Source of the DNA: SB21 sp964415295
Lineage (GTDB): Bacteria; CLD3; SB21
Direction: 5' to 3'
Assembly: GCA_964415295.1 (NCBI GenBank)
Contig: CAYPYN010000008.1
Coordinates: 1-64,000, forward strand
DNA: 64,000 nucleotides
The position numbers were made by a program, and so were the translations under genes. Positions 1 through 8,338 of the stretch are shown here, piece by piece. Under the pieces are notes generated by a model that worked only from the letters and a program-made list of their open reading frames with translations, was not told where the DNA came from and ran no database searches. Every line of letters begins with the position of its first letter. The stretch's first letter is position 1.

Positions 1-411
<411 letters not shown>

Positions 412-484
412 TATATTTTATTTTAATAAGACATTATAGACGATTCTCATTAAATCGATACTCTCAATTGTCAAAATTTTAAAT

Positions 485-602
485 TTCCGGTGACTTTAGC
501 GGCAGGGATACACCTCTTCCCATTCCGAACAGAGCAGTTAAGCCTGCCAGCGCTAATGATACTATGTGGGTAACTGCATGGAAAAGTAGGACGTTGCCGG
601 GA
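485..602 (+). rRNA. 5S ribosomal RNA
   Basis: About 118 bases with the conserved 5S core (CCCATTCCGAACAG at 519-532, GTTAAGCC at 537-544, AGTAGGACG at 585-593). The two ends pair (CCGG at 487-490 with CCGG at 597-600) to form helix I. It lies about 75 bases after the 23S gene, the usual 23S-5S order, with no tRNA in the spacer. Ends are estimated from the helix. Confidence 0.95.
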
Positions 603-611
603 TTTATTTTT

Positions 612-650
612 AAGCCCCAATAAGTTCCTTTTTTATTGGGGCTTTTTTTT
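612..650 (+). terminator. rho-independent terminator of the rRNA operon
   Basis: A perfect 12-bp stem (AAGCCCCAATAA at 612-623, TTATTGGGGCTT at 633-644) with a 9-base loop is followed by an uninterrupted run of T. It begins ten bases after the 5S gene and would end rrn transcription. Confidence 0.93.
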
Positions 651-732
651 ATTTTTTTAAAAAACAAGGGCGGGGATCCGCGCCCCTTAGTAACAGGGTC
701 GTATTATTTTATTTATTCAGAAAGAAGCAAAC

Positions 733-1026
733 ATGAACTCAAACAAACTTTACGTCGGCAATCTGTCATACAGAACGGATGAACAGGCTTTAAACGATCT
801 GTTCTCCCAAGCCGGCAACGTCACGTCCGCAAAGATCATTACGGACAAGATGTCGGGCCGTTCCAAAGGTTTCGGTTTCGTCGAGATGTCGACGGATGAA
901 GAGGCGACAAAGGCCATCGAAATGTTCAACAATTACTCTCTCATGGAGAGAAACCTTACCGTCAACGTTGCGAAGCCGATGGAGAAAAAATCCTTTGGCG
1001 GCGGACGCGGCGGCAGCCGTTACTAG
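733..1026 (+). CDS. RRM-type RNA-binding protein
   Basis: A 97-residue protein made of one RNA recognition motif: RNP2 is LYVGNLSY (residues 6-13) and RNP1 is KGFGFVEM (45-52), followed by a short basic glycine-rich tail ending GGGRGGSRY. This is the small bacterial RRM family known from cyanobacteria, Bacteroidota and other groups, where members bind RNA and are often linked to cold or stress response; that role is an inference here. The start is supported by AAAGAAG a few bases upstream. The gene stands alone between the rRNA terminator and its own terminator. The aromatic RNP1 residues needed to stack on RNA bases are present. Confidence 0.93.
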   Translation: MNSNKLYVGNLSYRTDEQALNDLFSQAGNVTSAKIITDKMSGRSKGFGFVEMSTDEEATKAIEMFNNYSLMERNLTVNVAKPMEKKSFGGGRGGSRY

Positions 1027-1068
1027 ACCATAAACCAGCTTGAAAAAATAAATTTTTAGCCGGATATA

Positions 1069-1099
1069 AACCCCGTTATCGAAAGACAACGGGGTTTTT
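1069..1099 (+). terminator. terminator of the RRM gene
   Basis: A stem CCCCGTT (1071-1077) / AACGGGG (1088-1094) with a 10-base loop, followed by TTTTTAG. It lies 45 bases after the RRM stop codon. Confidence 0.85.
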
Positions 1100-1235
1100 A
1101 GTTTTTATTCATGGATCGCTCAGAACCTGCCAATACAAGAGGCGTAACACAAAATACTGGCAATTCTTAGCCGGTTCATTTAGATTAGTTGTACAATCCG
1201 GAAAAAATCATTAAAGTTTAGAATGGAGACTACGT

Positions 1236-2003
1236 ATGGGTCGTGGCCTTTTTGTAATCTGCATTTTTTGTCTAACGTCCTTATTGCGCGCGCAGGAACC
1301 TATCGCGGATAATTCTTTTCTGATCGAAGAAGCCTACAACCAGGAACCCGGCGTCGTACAGCATATCTCGAATTTGGTCTATTCCAGGCCTCATAAGGAT
1401 ATGGAGTTCTCATTCACACAGGAATGGCCTCTATTTACAGTAAAACATCAAGTGAGTTACAGTATTCCATACGCATGGTTGAACAAGAATAATGTGAACG
1501 GCTTGGGAGACATTTTTATCAATTATCGATACCAGTTGTATGATCAAAATTCATGGGCGGCGATAGCGCCCAGATTATCGGTCATTCTGCCGTCGGGCGA
1601 TGATAAAAAGGGGCTGGGTTCCGGTAAGATGAGCTATCAGGTGAACTTGCCTATCAGCACACCACTGGCAGATAAGTGGATGGCGCACGCTAACGCAGGC
1701 GCGACCATGACACCCGGCACAGAGACTATGAATGGAAAAAAGACTCTGATTAGTTACCATTTCGGCGGTAGTGTGATCTGGCTATTCAAGTGGAATGCCA
1801 ACCTGATGCTGGAATACTTCGCGGAATATGTGGATAACGGTTCCAAGCGCGAAGGCACCCATACGATTAGCCCCGGTTTTCGTTACGCACACAATGCCGG
1901 TTCCGTTCAGATCGTGCCCGGTGTGGGTTTCCCAGTTCAGCTAAATGGCTCCGATAAGACCAAAAGCGTTCTTGTCTATCTTTCTTTTGAGCATCCGTTC
2001 TAA
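1236..2003 (+). CDS. outer-membrane beta-barrel protein, MetA-type transporter-like
   Basis: A 255-residue protein with a signal peptide (hydrophobic residues 5-16, cleavage likely near LRAQ-E), then alternating polar and hydrophobic strands and a terminal phenylalanine (FEHPF), as in outer-membrane barrels. The pattern of strands such as GDIFINYRYQL and APRLSVILPSGDD resembles the Phenol_MetA_deg/transporter family of putative outer-membrane proteins, whose substrates are mostly unknown. There is TGGAGA about seven bases before the start. It sits alone, followed by a 168-base gap. Function beyond an outer-membrane location cannot be read from the sequence. Confidence 0.75.
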   Translation: MGRGLFVICIFCLTSLLRAQEPIADNSFLIEEAYNQEPGVVQHISNLVYSRPHKDMEFSFTQEWPLFTVKHQVSYSIPYAWLNKNNVNGLGDIFINYRYQLYDQNSWAAIAPRLSVILPSGDDKKGLGSGKMSYQVNLPISTPLADKWMAHANAGATMTPGTETMNGKKTLISYHFGGSVIWLFKWNANLMLEYFAEYVDNGSKREGTHTISPGFRYAHNAGSVQIVPGVGFPVQLNGSDKTKSVLVYLSFEHPF

Positions 2004-2171
2004 AACTTTTTCATGCATATACATGATAGTTCCGACCCGGTCTATGTCTAGCCCGGGTTTTTTGTATCCATTTGAGAAATTCATTACCTCAGGATGGGAA
2101 CAAAGCGATCAAGCCGTCGTAGAAATTGTCTCAACAACTACTGCATATGTAACAACAACCGGACCAAATAG

Positions 2172-3395
2172 ATGATCAAATATATTGCCGAAGCGGTTCT
2201 AATGGCAATCAGAAATATCCGTGCGCGCTTTTTTCACACCTTTTTATCCGTACTCGGTGTAGTAATTGGCGTGGCCGCTCTCGTAGCCATTCTTTCATTG
2301 GTTGACGGTATGGAGCAATATACAAGAGAGCAGCTCTCAAGTACGACATCCGTTAACACCATCATGATCAGTACCGAGCCTTTTAAAACGATGAATGGGA
2401 TCAAGATGCGGAAAAAGAATCCGGCGATGTTGAATTACACGCTCTTCGATTCTCTCAGGCAGTCCCTTTCAAGGCCGGCCCTGGGCCAGCTTGTTTCAAG
2501 TTTGGGCGCGGAAGTCCGGGATCATGACTCGGGAAAGGTCGTTGGCGCACGAATCATGTACACTTCAGAACCTGTACTGAAAAAAGACCCTCTTCTGGCC
2601 GGAAGATATCTTGATCGCCGGGATGTACGTAATCCCGAAAGCGTAATCATCATCAATACGGCATTGGCCAAAGAACTACGTCAAGATACATCCTCTTTTG
2701 GGAGTCTGATCGGGAAAAGAATCGAAATCAGAAATGGCGCATATACGGTTGCCGGGATCACCCGCAGTCTGTCCGCGACAGCTGAGGCCTTTATTCCTAT
2801 AAGTTTGTTGCCGGCAGAACTGCATTCGGAATATCCGCCCATTGGACTGATTGAGGCGGCTTCCACAGAGGATGTGGTGCTGTTGGAGGAAGAAATTCAA
2901 CATTGGCTTAAAGTTCATCATAAAACCGATGATCCATTTCAAGTTCAAAGCAACCGGGTGCGAGTCGAACAAGTGACCAAGGCATTTACCTTGACCAGAA
3001 TAATCATGGGTTCGATCGTGGGTATTTCGGTAATTGTTGGCGGCGTAGGAATCATGAATGTTCTTCTGATCTCCATTACCCAGCGCACCACAGAGATAGG
3101 TATCCTAAAGGCGGTTGGGGCCAAACGGCGTGATATCCTCATTCAATTCCTATCCGAGTCTGTCGTCATCTCGTGTTTAGGCAGCGCTATGGGTTTGGTA
3201 TTTGGTATTCTGATATCGTTCAGCATTCAAGCCATTGCAAAAGCGATGGTGGACGCGCCGTTTCAGTTGTCATTTTCCACGTCCTCATTGGTCACAATCA
3301 GTGTTCTGGCGGTTCTGATCGGAATCATATTCGGAACGTATCCCGCTGTGCGTGCGGCAAGACTTGATCCCGTGGAAGCCATCAGGAGGGAATGA
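2172..3395 (+). CDS. MacB/FtsX-type ABC transporter permease
   Basis: A 407-residue membrane protein with the MacB permease layout: one N-terminal membrane helix (about residues 22-46, with LSVLGVVIGVAAL), a periplasmic MacB-PCD-like domain (about 47-275), then three C-terminal helices of the FtsX fold (about 276-400), including the typical GGVGIMNVLLIS and TEIGILKAVGAKR segments and an ending PAVRAARLDPVEAIRRE. Such permeases pair with a MacB/LolD-type ATPase to move lipoproteins, peptides or drugs out of the membrane, or transmit mechanical signals. No ATPase gene is adjacent in this window, so it must use one encoded elsewhere. Confidence 0.9.
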   Translation: MIKYIAEAVLMAIRNIRARFFHTFLSVLGVVIGVAALVAILSLVDGMEQYTREQLSSTTSVNTIMISTEPFKTMNGIKMRKKNPAMLNYTLFDSLRQSLSRPALGQLVSSLGAEVRDHDSGKVVGARIMYTSEPVLKKDPLLAGRYLDRRDVRNPESVIIINTALAKELRQDTSSFGSLIGKRIEIRNGAYTVAGITRSLSATAEAFIPISLLPAELHSEYPPIGLIEAASTEDVVLLEEEIQHWLKVHHKTDDPFQVQSNRVRVEQVTKAFTLTRIIMGSIVGISVIVGGVGIMNVLLISITQRTTEIGILKAVGAKRRDILIQFLSESVVISCLGSAMGLVFGILISFSIQAIAKAMVDAPFQLSFSTSSLVTISVLAVLIGIIFGTYPAVRAARLDPVEAIRRE

Positions 3396-3535
3396 ATCTT
3401 ACGTCTGAATGAAGATCTGATAATGGTGTCGATTTCTAGTAATCAGGCTCCTGCACAAAAAAATCACTTCACTTCCAGAAAAAAAATCCTTAAGATAGTC
3501 GAGAGGTCATTTGTAACCAACTCTCGAAAAACCAT

Positions 3536-4780
3536 ATGATGCGAAAAACATTCTGCTTAATTGCTATCGCTGCTTTCTTTATCGGCTGCACGGTCCCCCG
3601 GCAAACAAGAAGTATTCCAGACAACCCAAATATTCCGCAAGTGAAGGTCCTATTGGATAAGACGTCAGCAGTCACGATCACAGCAAATTCGGCCTTTGTT
3701 GTAAAAGACGGGGTCGGCGGTCAGGACATCACGTACGTATCGGCACAGCAGAAGCTGGAGTTGAAAAACGCCATTGATAAAGTGGAAGTGTATGATTCTC
3801 AGGGGAAAAATTGGGGCGCTTTTTCGTCGCTTACTTTGACTTCCAAAACACCCGATACCCGTTTTCATACCGGCGGAAATGCGTACCGCGGGAGCCTTTC
3901 GATCGTTTGCGATGCCGGTGAAATCCTCGTTATCAATGTGCTCGATATGGAATCTTATTTGATGGGCGTCGTTCGCAATGAGATCGGAAACCTTTCGGCC
4001 GAACAGTCGGATGCGGCCAAAGCCCAGGCGGTGGCGGCCCGTACGTATGCCATTCGGAATAAGGGCAAGTATGAATTATACGATTATATGAGCGATGTCA
4101 GCGATCAGGTGTACGCAGGCGCTTCCAGCGAAAGCGAACTGACCAACCAGGCCGTGATCGAAACACTGGGGGAGATCGCGGTAGCTGACGGAAAGCCGAT
4201 TAATGCGTTTTTCTTTTCCACCTGTGGAGGCGTAACGGCCAACGTGCAAGAAGTCTGGAAGAGTTCGTCTCCCACGTCTTATCTGACGAGCATACACAAT
4301 GAGGTTGCCGGAAAGGTGTTGTGTGATGAATCGCCGAATTACCGTTGGGAATTGAAATGGACCGGCGAGGAGATCGAAAAGCTCATCAAAGATAATCTGC
4401 AGGTAGTGCTGCCTCAGGAAGAAGTTTCTCGTATTAACGAACAGCGTTTGTACAACTTAGCCGTCATTAGCCGCGACTCATCCCAGCGCGTCAAAGAATT
4501 CAAGATCGGCTTTACCAAAGACAATTTTATCGTCAGCGGGGAACAGGCGCGCCGGATTTTGCGCGGTGAGAAATATATTCTGTACAGCTCGCTCTTTAGA
4601 GTCGACCTTATCCGAAATCCGGACGGCACGATCCAGTCCGTTGCCTGCAAAGGCGCAGGATTTGGACACGGCGTGGGCCTGTGCCAATACAGCGCACGAA
4701 CGATGGCCAGACAAGGATACAATTACAAACAGATATTGCAGTTTTTCTACAGAGGAACTACGGTAAAGAAGGAATATTGA
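3536..4780 (+). CDS. SpoIID/LytB-domain lipoprotein
   Basis: A 414-residue protein with an N-terminal lipoprotein signal (FFIGC, Cys18) and a SpoIID domain: YLMGVVRNEIG, then AKAQAVAARTYAI, and the later FFFSTCGG and GHGVGLCQYSA motifs. SpoIID of Bacillus is a lytic transglycosylase acting on glycan strands without stem peptides; homologues are widespread outside spore formers and are thought to act in cell-wall turnover or amidase activation. Two start codons lie in tandem (ATGATG); the first is used here. The gene is monocistronic and converges on mqnC. Confidence 0.9.
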   Translation: MMRKTFCLIAIAAFFIGCTVPRQTRSIPDNPNIPQVKVLLDKTSAVTITANSAFVVKDGVGGQDITYVSAQQKLELKNAIDKVEVYDSQGKNWGAFSSLTLTSKTPDTRFHTGGNAYRGSLSIVCDAGEILVINVLDMESYLMGVVRNEIGNLSAEQSDAAKAQAVAARTYAIRNKGKYELYDYMSDVSDQVYAGASSESELTNQAVIETLGEIAVADGKPINAFFFSTCGGVTANVQEVWKSSSPTSYLTSIHNEVAGKVLCDESPNYRWELKWTGEEIEKLIKDNLQVVLPQEEVSRINEQRLYNLAVISRDSSQRVKEFKIGFTKDNFIVSGEQARRILRGEKYILYSSLFRVDLIRNPDGTIQSVACKGAGFGHGVGLCQYSARTMARQGYNYKQILQFFYRGTTVKKEY

Positions 4781-4803
4781 AAAATTGTGAATTGGACATT
4801 TTG

Positions 4804-4835
4804 AATTAGAAATTTACAATTCAAAATTTCTAATT
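4804..4835. repeat. perfect 12-bp inverted repeat between convergent genes
   Basis: AATTAGAAATTT (4804-4815) and AAATTTCTAATT (4824-4835) are exact reverse complements separated by eight bases. The repeat fills the short space between the SpoIID-like gene and mqnC and covers the mqnC stop codon (4830-4832). It could act as a weak bidirectional terminator, although the stem is very AT-rich. Confidence 0.7.
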
Positions 4836-5915
4836 TATAATTTCATAATGGTTATTTCTGCGTTTGGCTTTATAGCCCGCATCCGCGATCATCTTTTCAA
4901 TGTCCTTGATCGTCACATTGAAAGACGTGCCGTTCTGGCTCACGACGTTTTCCTCGATCATCAAGCTGCCGAAATCATTGGCCCCATAGTTCAATCCTAG
5001 TTGCGCCACATCTTTACCTTGCGTAACCCAAGAAACCTGGAAGTTATCGATATTATCCAGCATGATGCGGGAAATGGCAAGGGTCTGAAGATATTCTACC
5101 GTGGTTGTAAGACGGATATTGGGATTTTGTCCCAAAGGAACGTTGTCCGGCTGAAAATTCCATGGGATAAAGGCCGTAAATCCTCGTCCGTAATTACGCA
5201 GGCTTTCATCCTGGAGATCACGGATCTTTAGAATGTGTTCCAGTCTTTCCTCGATGGTTTCGACATGGCCGTACATCATAGTAGCGGTTGTCGTTAACCC
5301 AACTTTGTGTGCGACACGGTGAAGATTGAGCCATCGTTCGGAATCGCATTTACCGCGTGATACTTCTGCCCGGACGCGGTCAACCAGGATCTCCGCACCG
5401 GCTCCGGGAATGGAGTCCAGACCCGCGGCCTTCAAACGGACCAGAGCCTCCTCAACCGACAAATCGGAGACCTTAGCGATATAATCGATTTCCGGCGCGC
5501 TCAAACAATGCAGCCAGATCTGCGGGAACTTCGTTTTGAGGTGACGAAAAAGATCTTCATAATACGCGATCTTCAGTTTTGGATTGAGCCCGCCCTGCAT
5601 CAAAATCTGTATACCTTCCAAAGCGATCAGTTCCTCAATCTTCTTGTCGATCTCTTCGTAAGGCAAGACGTAACCTTCATCGGAGCCTACCGGCCTGTAA
5701 AACGCGCAGAAACTGCATTTATCAACGCAGACATTGGTGTAGTTGATATTACGGTCAATGATATAAGAGACGACATTCCCAGGCTTTTTCTTTTCACGGA
5801 CATTGTTGGCCATAAAACTCAGGGCCGGCAATTCTTTGCATTGATACAAGGTCAAACCGTCCTCAAACGTCAGACGTTCGCCCTTTTCTATTTTGTCAAA
5901 AATCGTGTCGATCAT
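4830..5915 (-). CDS. mqnC: cyclic dehypoxanthinyl futalosine synthase (MqnC)
   Basis: A 361-residue radical SAM enzyme with the CxxxCxxC cluster motif at Cys63-Cys67-Cys70 (CVDKCSFCAFYR) that is typical of MqnC, followed by family blocks QILMQGGLNP, GLDSIPGAGAEIL, TTATMMYGHVET and FTAFIPWNFQP. MqnC cyclises dehypoxanthine futalosine in the futalosine route to menaquinone. MqnE, the other radical SAM enzyme of the route, is a relative, but GGLNP and GLDSIPG fit MqnC better. No other mqn gene is in the window. The product pathway supplies the quinone that the Complex I encoded downstream would reduce. Confidence 0.9.
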   Translation of the reverse strand: MIDTIFDKIEKGERLTFEDGLTLYQCKELPALSFMANNVREKKKPGNVVSYIIDRNINYTNVCVDKCSFCAFYRPVGSDEGYVLPYEEIDKKIEELIALEGIQILMQGGLNPKLKIAYYEDLFRHLKTKFPQIWLHCLSAPEIDYIAKVSDLSVEEALVRLKAAGLDSIPGAGAEILVDRVRAEVSRGKCDSERWLNLHRVAHKVGLTTTATMMYGHVETIEERLEHILKIRDLQDESLRNYGRGFTAFIPWNFQPDNVPLGQNPNIRLTTTVEYLQTLAISRIMLDNIDNFQVSWVTQGKDVAQLGLNYGANDFGSLMIEENVVSQNGTSFNVTIKDIEKMIADAGYKAKRRNNHYEIIN

Positions 5916-6065
5916 GGATTTCTTCTAATGTGAACTTTCAACTTTTCTTGAAACGTCGTGCATTATATACAAAAAAAGCCTTAGGCACAAGATTTTTTCG
6001 AATGCAATTTGATTGATTGTCTGGTGCACTGTATTTAGATTGAAACGAAAATAACTATATCATTC

Positions 6066-6941
6066 ATGCCAGCTTACATCGCTTACTTCAACGGGAAATT
6101 CGTTTCCGAAGACCGGATTGCCATCTCGCCCAATGACAGGGGTTTTCTTTACGGAGACGGGGTCTTCGAGACCATGCGCGCCGTCAAGGGCGGTATCATT
6201 TCCTTCCATGCTCATATAGAGCGTTTGAAGGATGGCTGTCAAAGGACGGGTCTGCGTTGGCCATTTACGAACGAAGAACCGAGAGTAATTCTTCATGATC
6301 TTCTGCAAAAGAATGCCTTGAAGGATGCTTATGTTCGCATAACGATCACCCGCGGCATCGGCGAACAATTTGGATTTGGATATGCTAAAGACTTGAGACC
6401 AACCCTGCTTGTAGCCGTTCGGCCGATCAAAGACATTCCCGCCCAGCTGTACGAAAAGGGCGTTAAGATAGATTTTGCCATTTCCTCATTGTTCGGTTCT
6501 CATGATCACGAATCCAAAATCAAGTCACTCAGCGCCCAGCCGTTTGTCATGGCCAAGCAGAGCGCCCTGGATCAGGGTTGTTATGAAACCGTCTTCATGG
6601 ATGCGCTGGGTCACGTGTACGAAGGTTCCTCCAGTAATCTTTTCATAATAGAAGACGGGACGCTCTATACGCCGCCGATCCAATCGGGCATACTACCCGG
6701 AACTACCAGGGCGCGAGTCGTTGAGATCGCAAAGTCAAAGTTGGGCCTTTCCGTTTTCGAAGCAAAGATCACAAAAGCCCAAGTTCTTTCAGCGGAAGAA
6801 GTATTCCTGACCAACACGAATATTCAAATACTTCCGGTGAATCAGGCGGGAACAAAAAAGATCGGCAACGGCGCTATCGGTCCGGTAACCCGGCGCCTCT
6901 TGGATGTTTTCAGACAAACGCTCATAGAGATTCTGGAGTGA
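6066..6941 (+). CDS. pabC: class IV aminotransferase, likely aminodeoxychorismate lyase
   Basis: A 291-residue fold-type IV PLP enzyme. Family marks are DRGFLYGDGVFET (residues 24-36), the probable PLP lysine Lys153 in KIKSLSAQ, EGSSSNLF (186-193) and the phosphate-binding SGILPGTTRARV (207-218). The family also holds branched-chain and D-amino acid aminotransferases, and sequence alone does not fully separate them. The next gene overlaps or almost touches the stop and encodes PabB, so this is most likely the lyase that turns aminodeoxychorismate into p-aminobenzoate and pyruvate for folate synthesis. Confidence 0.8.
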   Translation: MPAYIAYFNGKFVSEDRIAISPNDRGFLYGDGVFETMRAVKGGIISFHAHIERLKDGCQRTGLRWPFTNEEPRVILHDLLQKNALKDAYVRITITRGIGEQFGFGYAKDLRPTLLVAVRPIKDIPAQLYEKGVKIDFAISSLFGSHDHESKIKSLSAQPFVMAKQSALDQGCYETVFMDALGHVYEGSSSNLFIIEDGTLYTPPIQSGILPGTTRARVVEIAKSKLGLSVFEAKITKAQVLSAEEVFLTNTNIQILPVNQAGTKKIGNGAIGPVTRRLLDVFRQTLIEILE

Positions 6942-6943
6942 TC

Positions 6944-8335
6944 ATGGATAAGTGGATCATAAAGCCGCTAAGTTGGACGGGAACCCCGCTCGATCTCTAC
7001 GCCAAATTCTATTTGGAGGACAACAACTTCTTTCTTTTCAGTTCACTTACGTCATCCGAAAACGCACGTTTCTCTTATCTTTCATGCGATCCCGTAACTA
7101 CAATCACCGCCAAACAGAACAGGATTGTCGTCAAGAAAGACGGTCAGGAAAAAAGATCAGAAGGGAATGTTTTCCAGGCCTTAGAGAGCTGTTTGACAGA
7201 AAGACATCCGTATGATGTTTTTGATACGCATCCTCTTCCGCCACATATCTTCTCAGGAGGTGCGGTGGGATATTTCGGATACGACCTGAAAGATCAATTG
7301 GAGGAACTTGCCAGTACTTCCCAAGACGACCCTGAAAGGCCGGATGCATTCTGGATGTTATACGACGCGTTCGTGGTCTATGACCATGAGAAAGGTCATT
7401 ATCATCTGTGCGGGACGAAAGAGCGTATCGATCGCCTTGAAAAGATCATTTTTTCCGATCCGGTCATTCCGAACGATGGTCCCCGCTCTCTCGATTACGA
7501 TATCAACCCTGTTGTTTCAAAAGAGGAGTATATACGAAAAATCGAGACGATCAGGGAGTATATCGCCAACGGAGATGTCTATGAGATCAATCTTGCCCAA
7601 AGATTCAACATCCGGTTTCATAAGCGCGACCGGTGGACCGACTATCATATATTCAAAAGCCTGGTTGAAACAAGCCCTTCCCCGTTTTCCGCTATCTTGA
7701 AATTCGGAGAGAATTCCGTTATCAGCTCTTCGCCCGAACGGTTTCTCCGCGTAAGGGATAACGATCTGCAAAGTAAACCCATCAAAGGAACTCGGCCGAG
7801 ACGGAATGATTTTTTTGAAGATGAGGCGATGTACTTCGATCTGCTTCACAGTGAAAAAGACCGGGCCGAGAACGTCATGATCGTAGACCTGGTAAGAAAC
7901 GATTTGGGTCGTGTTTCAGAAACCGGAAGCGTGCGAGTTGATGATCTTTTTAGTATTGAAAAATATGCAACGGTATTCCAGATGGTATCTACAGTGACCG
8001 GTCGGCTGGAAGCCGGGCGACGGCCGATGGAAGCGGTCAAAGCCTGTTTCCCGCCAGGATCTATGACCGGAGCGCCGAAGATCCGTGCGATGGAGATCAT
8101 TGAGGAACTGGAGGAATACAAACGCGGCGTCTATTCAGGGGCCCTCGGCTATATGGGTTACAAAGGAGATGTGGAGTTGTCAGTTATAATCCGAACTTTG
8201 ATCCTGAAGGGCCAAGAAGGATATTTTCAAACCGGTGGTGCTATCGTTTGGGACTCGGACCCTGAAAAGGAATATCAGGAATGCCTGGACAAGACTCGCG
8301 GAATTGTAAATGCGTTGGACAAATTAAGAACTTAG
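6944..8335 (+). CDS. pabB: aminodeoxychorismate synthase component I
   Basis: A 463-residue chorismate-binding enzyme. PIKGTRPR carries the lysine characteristic of PabB, where anthranilate synthase TrpE has alanine; further family motifs are VDLVRNDLGRV, FPPGSMTGAPK and YSGALGYMGY. It aminates chorismate to aminodeoxychorismate using ammonia from PabA, which is not in the window. An in-frame GTG at 6938 would overlap the pabC stop, but the GGAG at 6935-6938 coincides with it; ATG at 6944 has that GGAG at a proper distance and is preferred. Translation is probably coupled to pabC. Confidence 0.92.
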   Translation: MDKWIIKPLSWTGTPLDLYAKFYLEDNNFFLFSSLTSSENARFSYLSCDPVTTITAKQNRIVVKKDGQEKRSEGNVFQALESCLTERHPYDVFDTHPLPPHIFSGGAVGYFGYDLKDQLEELASTSQDDPERPDAFWMLYDAFVVYDHEKGHYHLCGTKERIDRLEKIIFSDPVIPNDGPRSLDYDINPVVSKEEYIRKIETIREYIANGDVYEINLAQRFNIRFHKRDRWTDYHIFKSLVETSPSPFSAILKFGENSVISSSPERFLRVRDNDLQSKPIKGTRPRRNDFFEDEAMYFDLLHSEKDRAENVMIVDLVRNDLGRVSETGSVRVDDLFSIEKYATVFQMVSTVTGRLEAGRRPMEAVKACFPPGSMTGAPKIRAMEIIEELEEYKRGVYSGALGYMGYKGDVELSVIIRTLILKGQEGYFQTGGAIVWDSDPEKEYQECLDKTRGIVNALDKLRT

Positions 8336-8338
8336 TAC

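Noticed and set aside
1945..2175. 76-codon frame between the outer-membrane protein and the permease
   Set aside because: It overlaps the end of one gene and the start of the next, and its product has no plausible features; the real content of 2004-2171 is non-coding.
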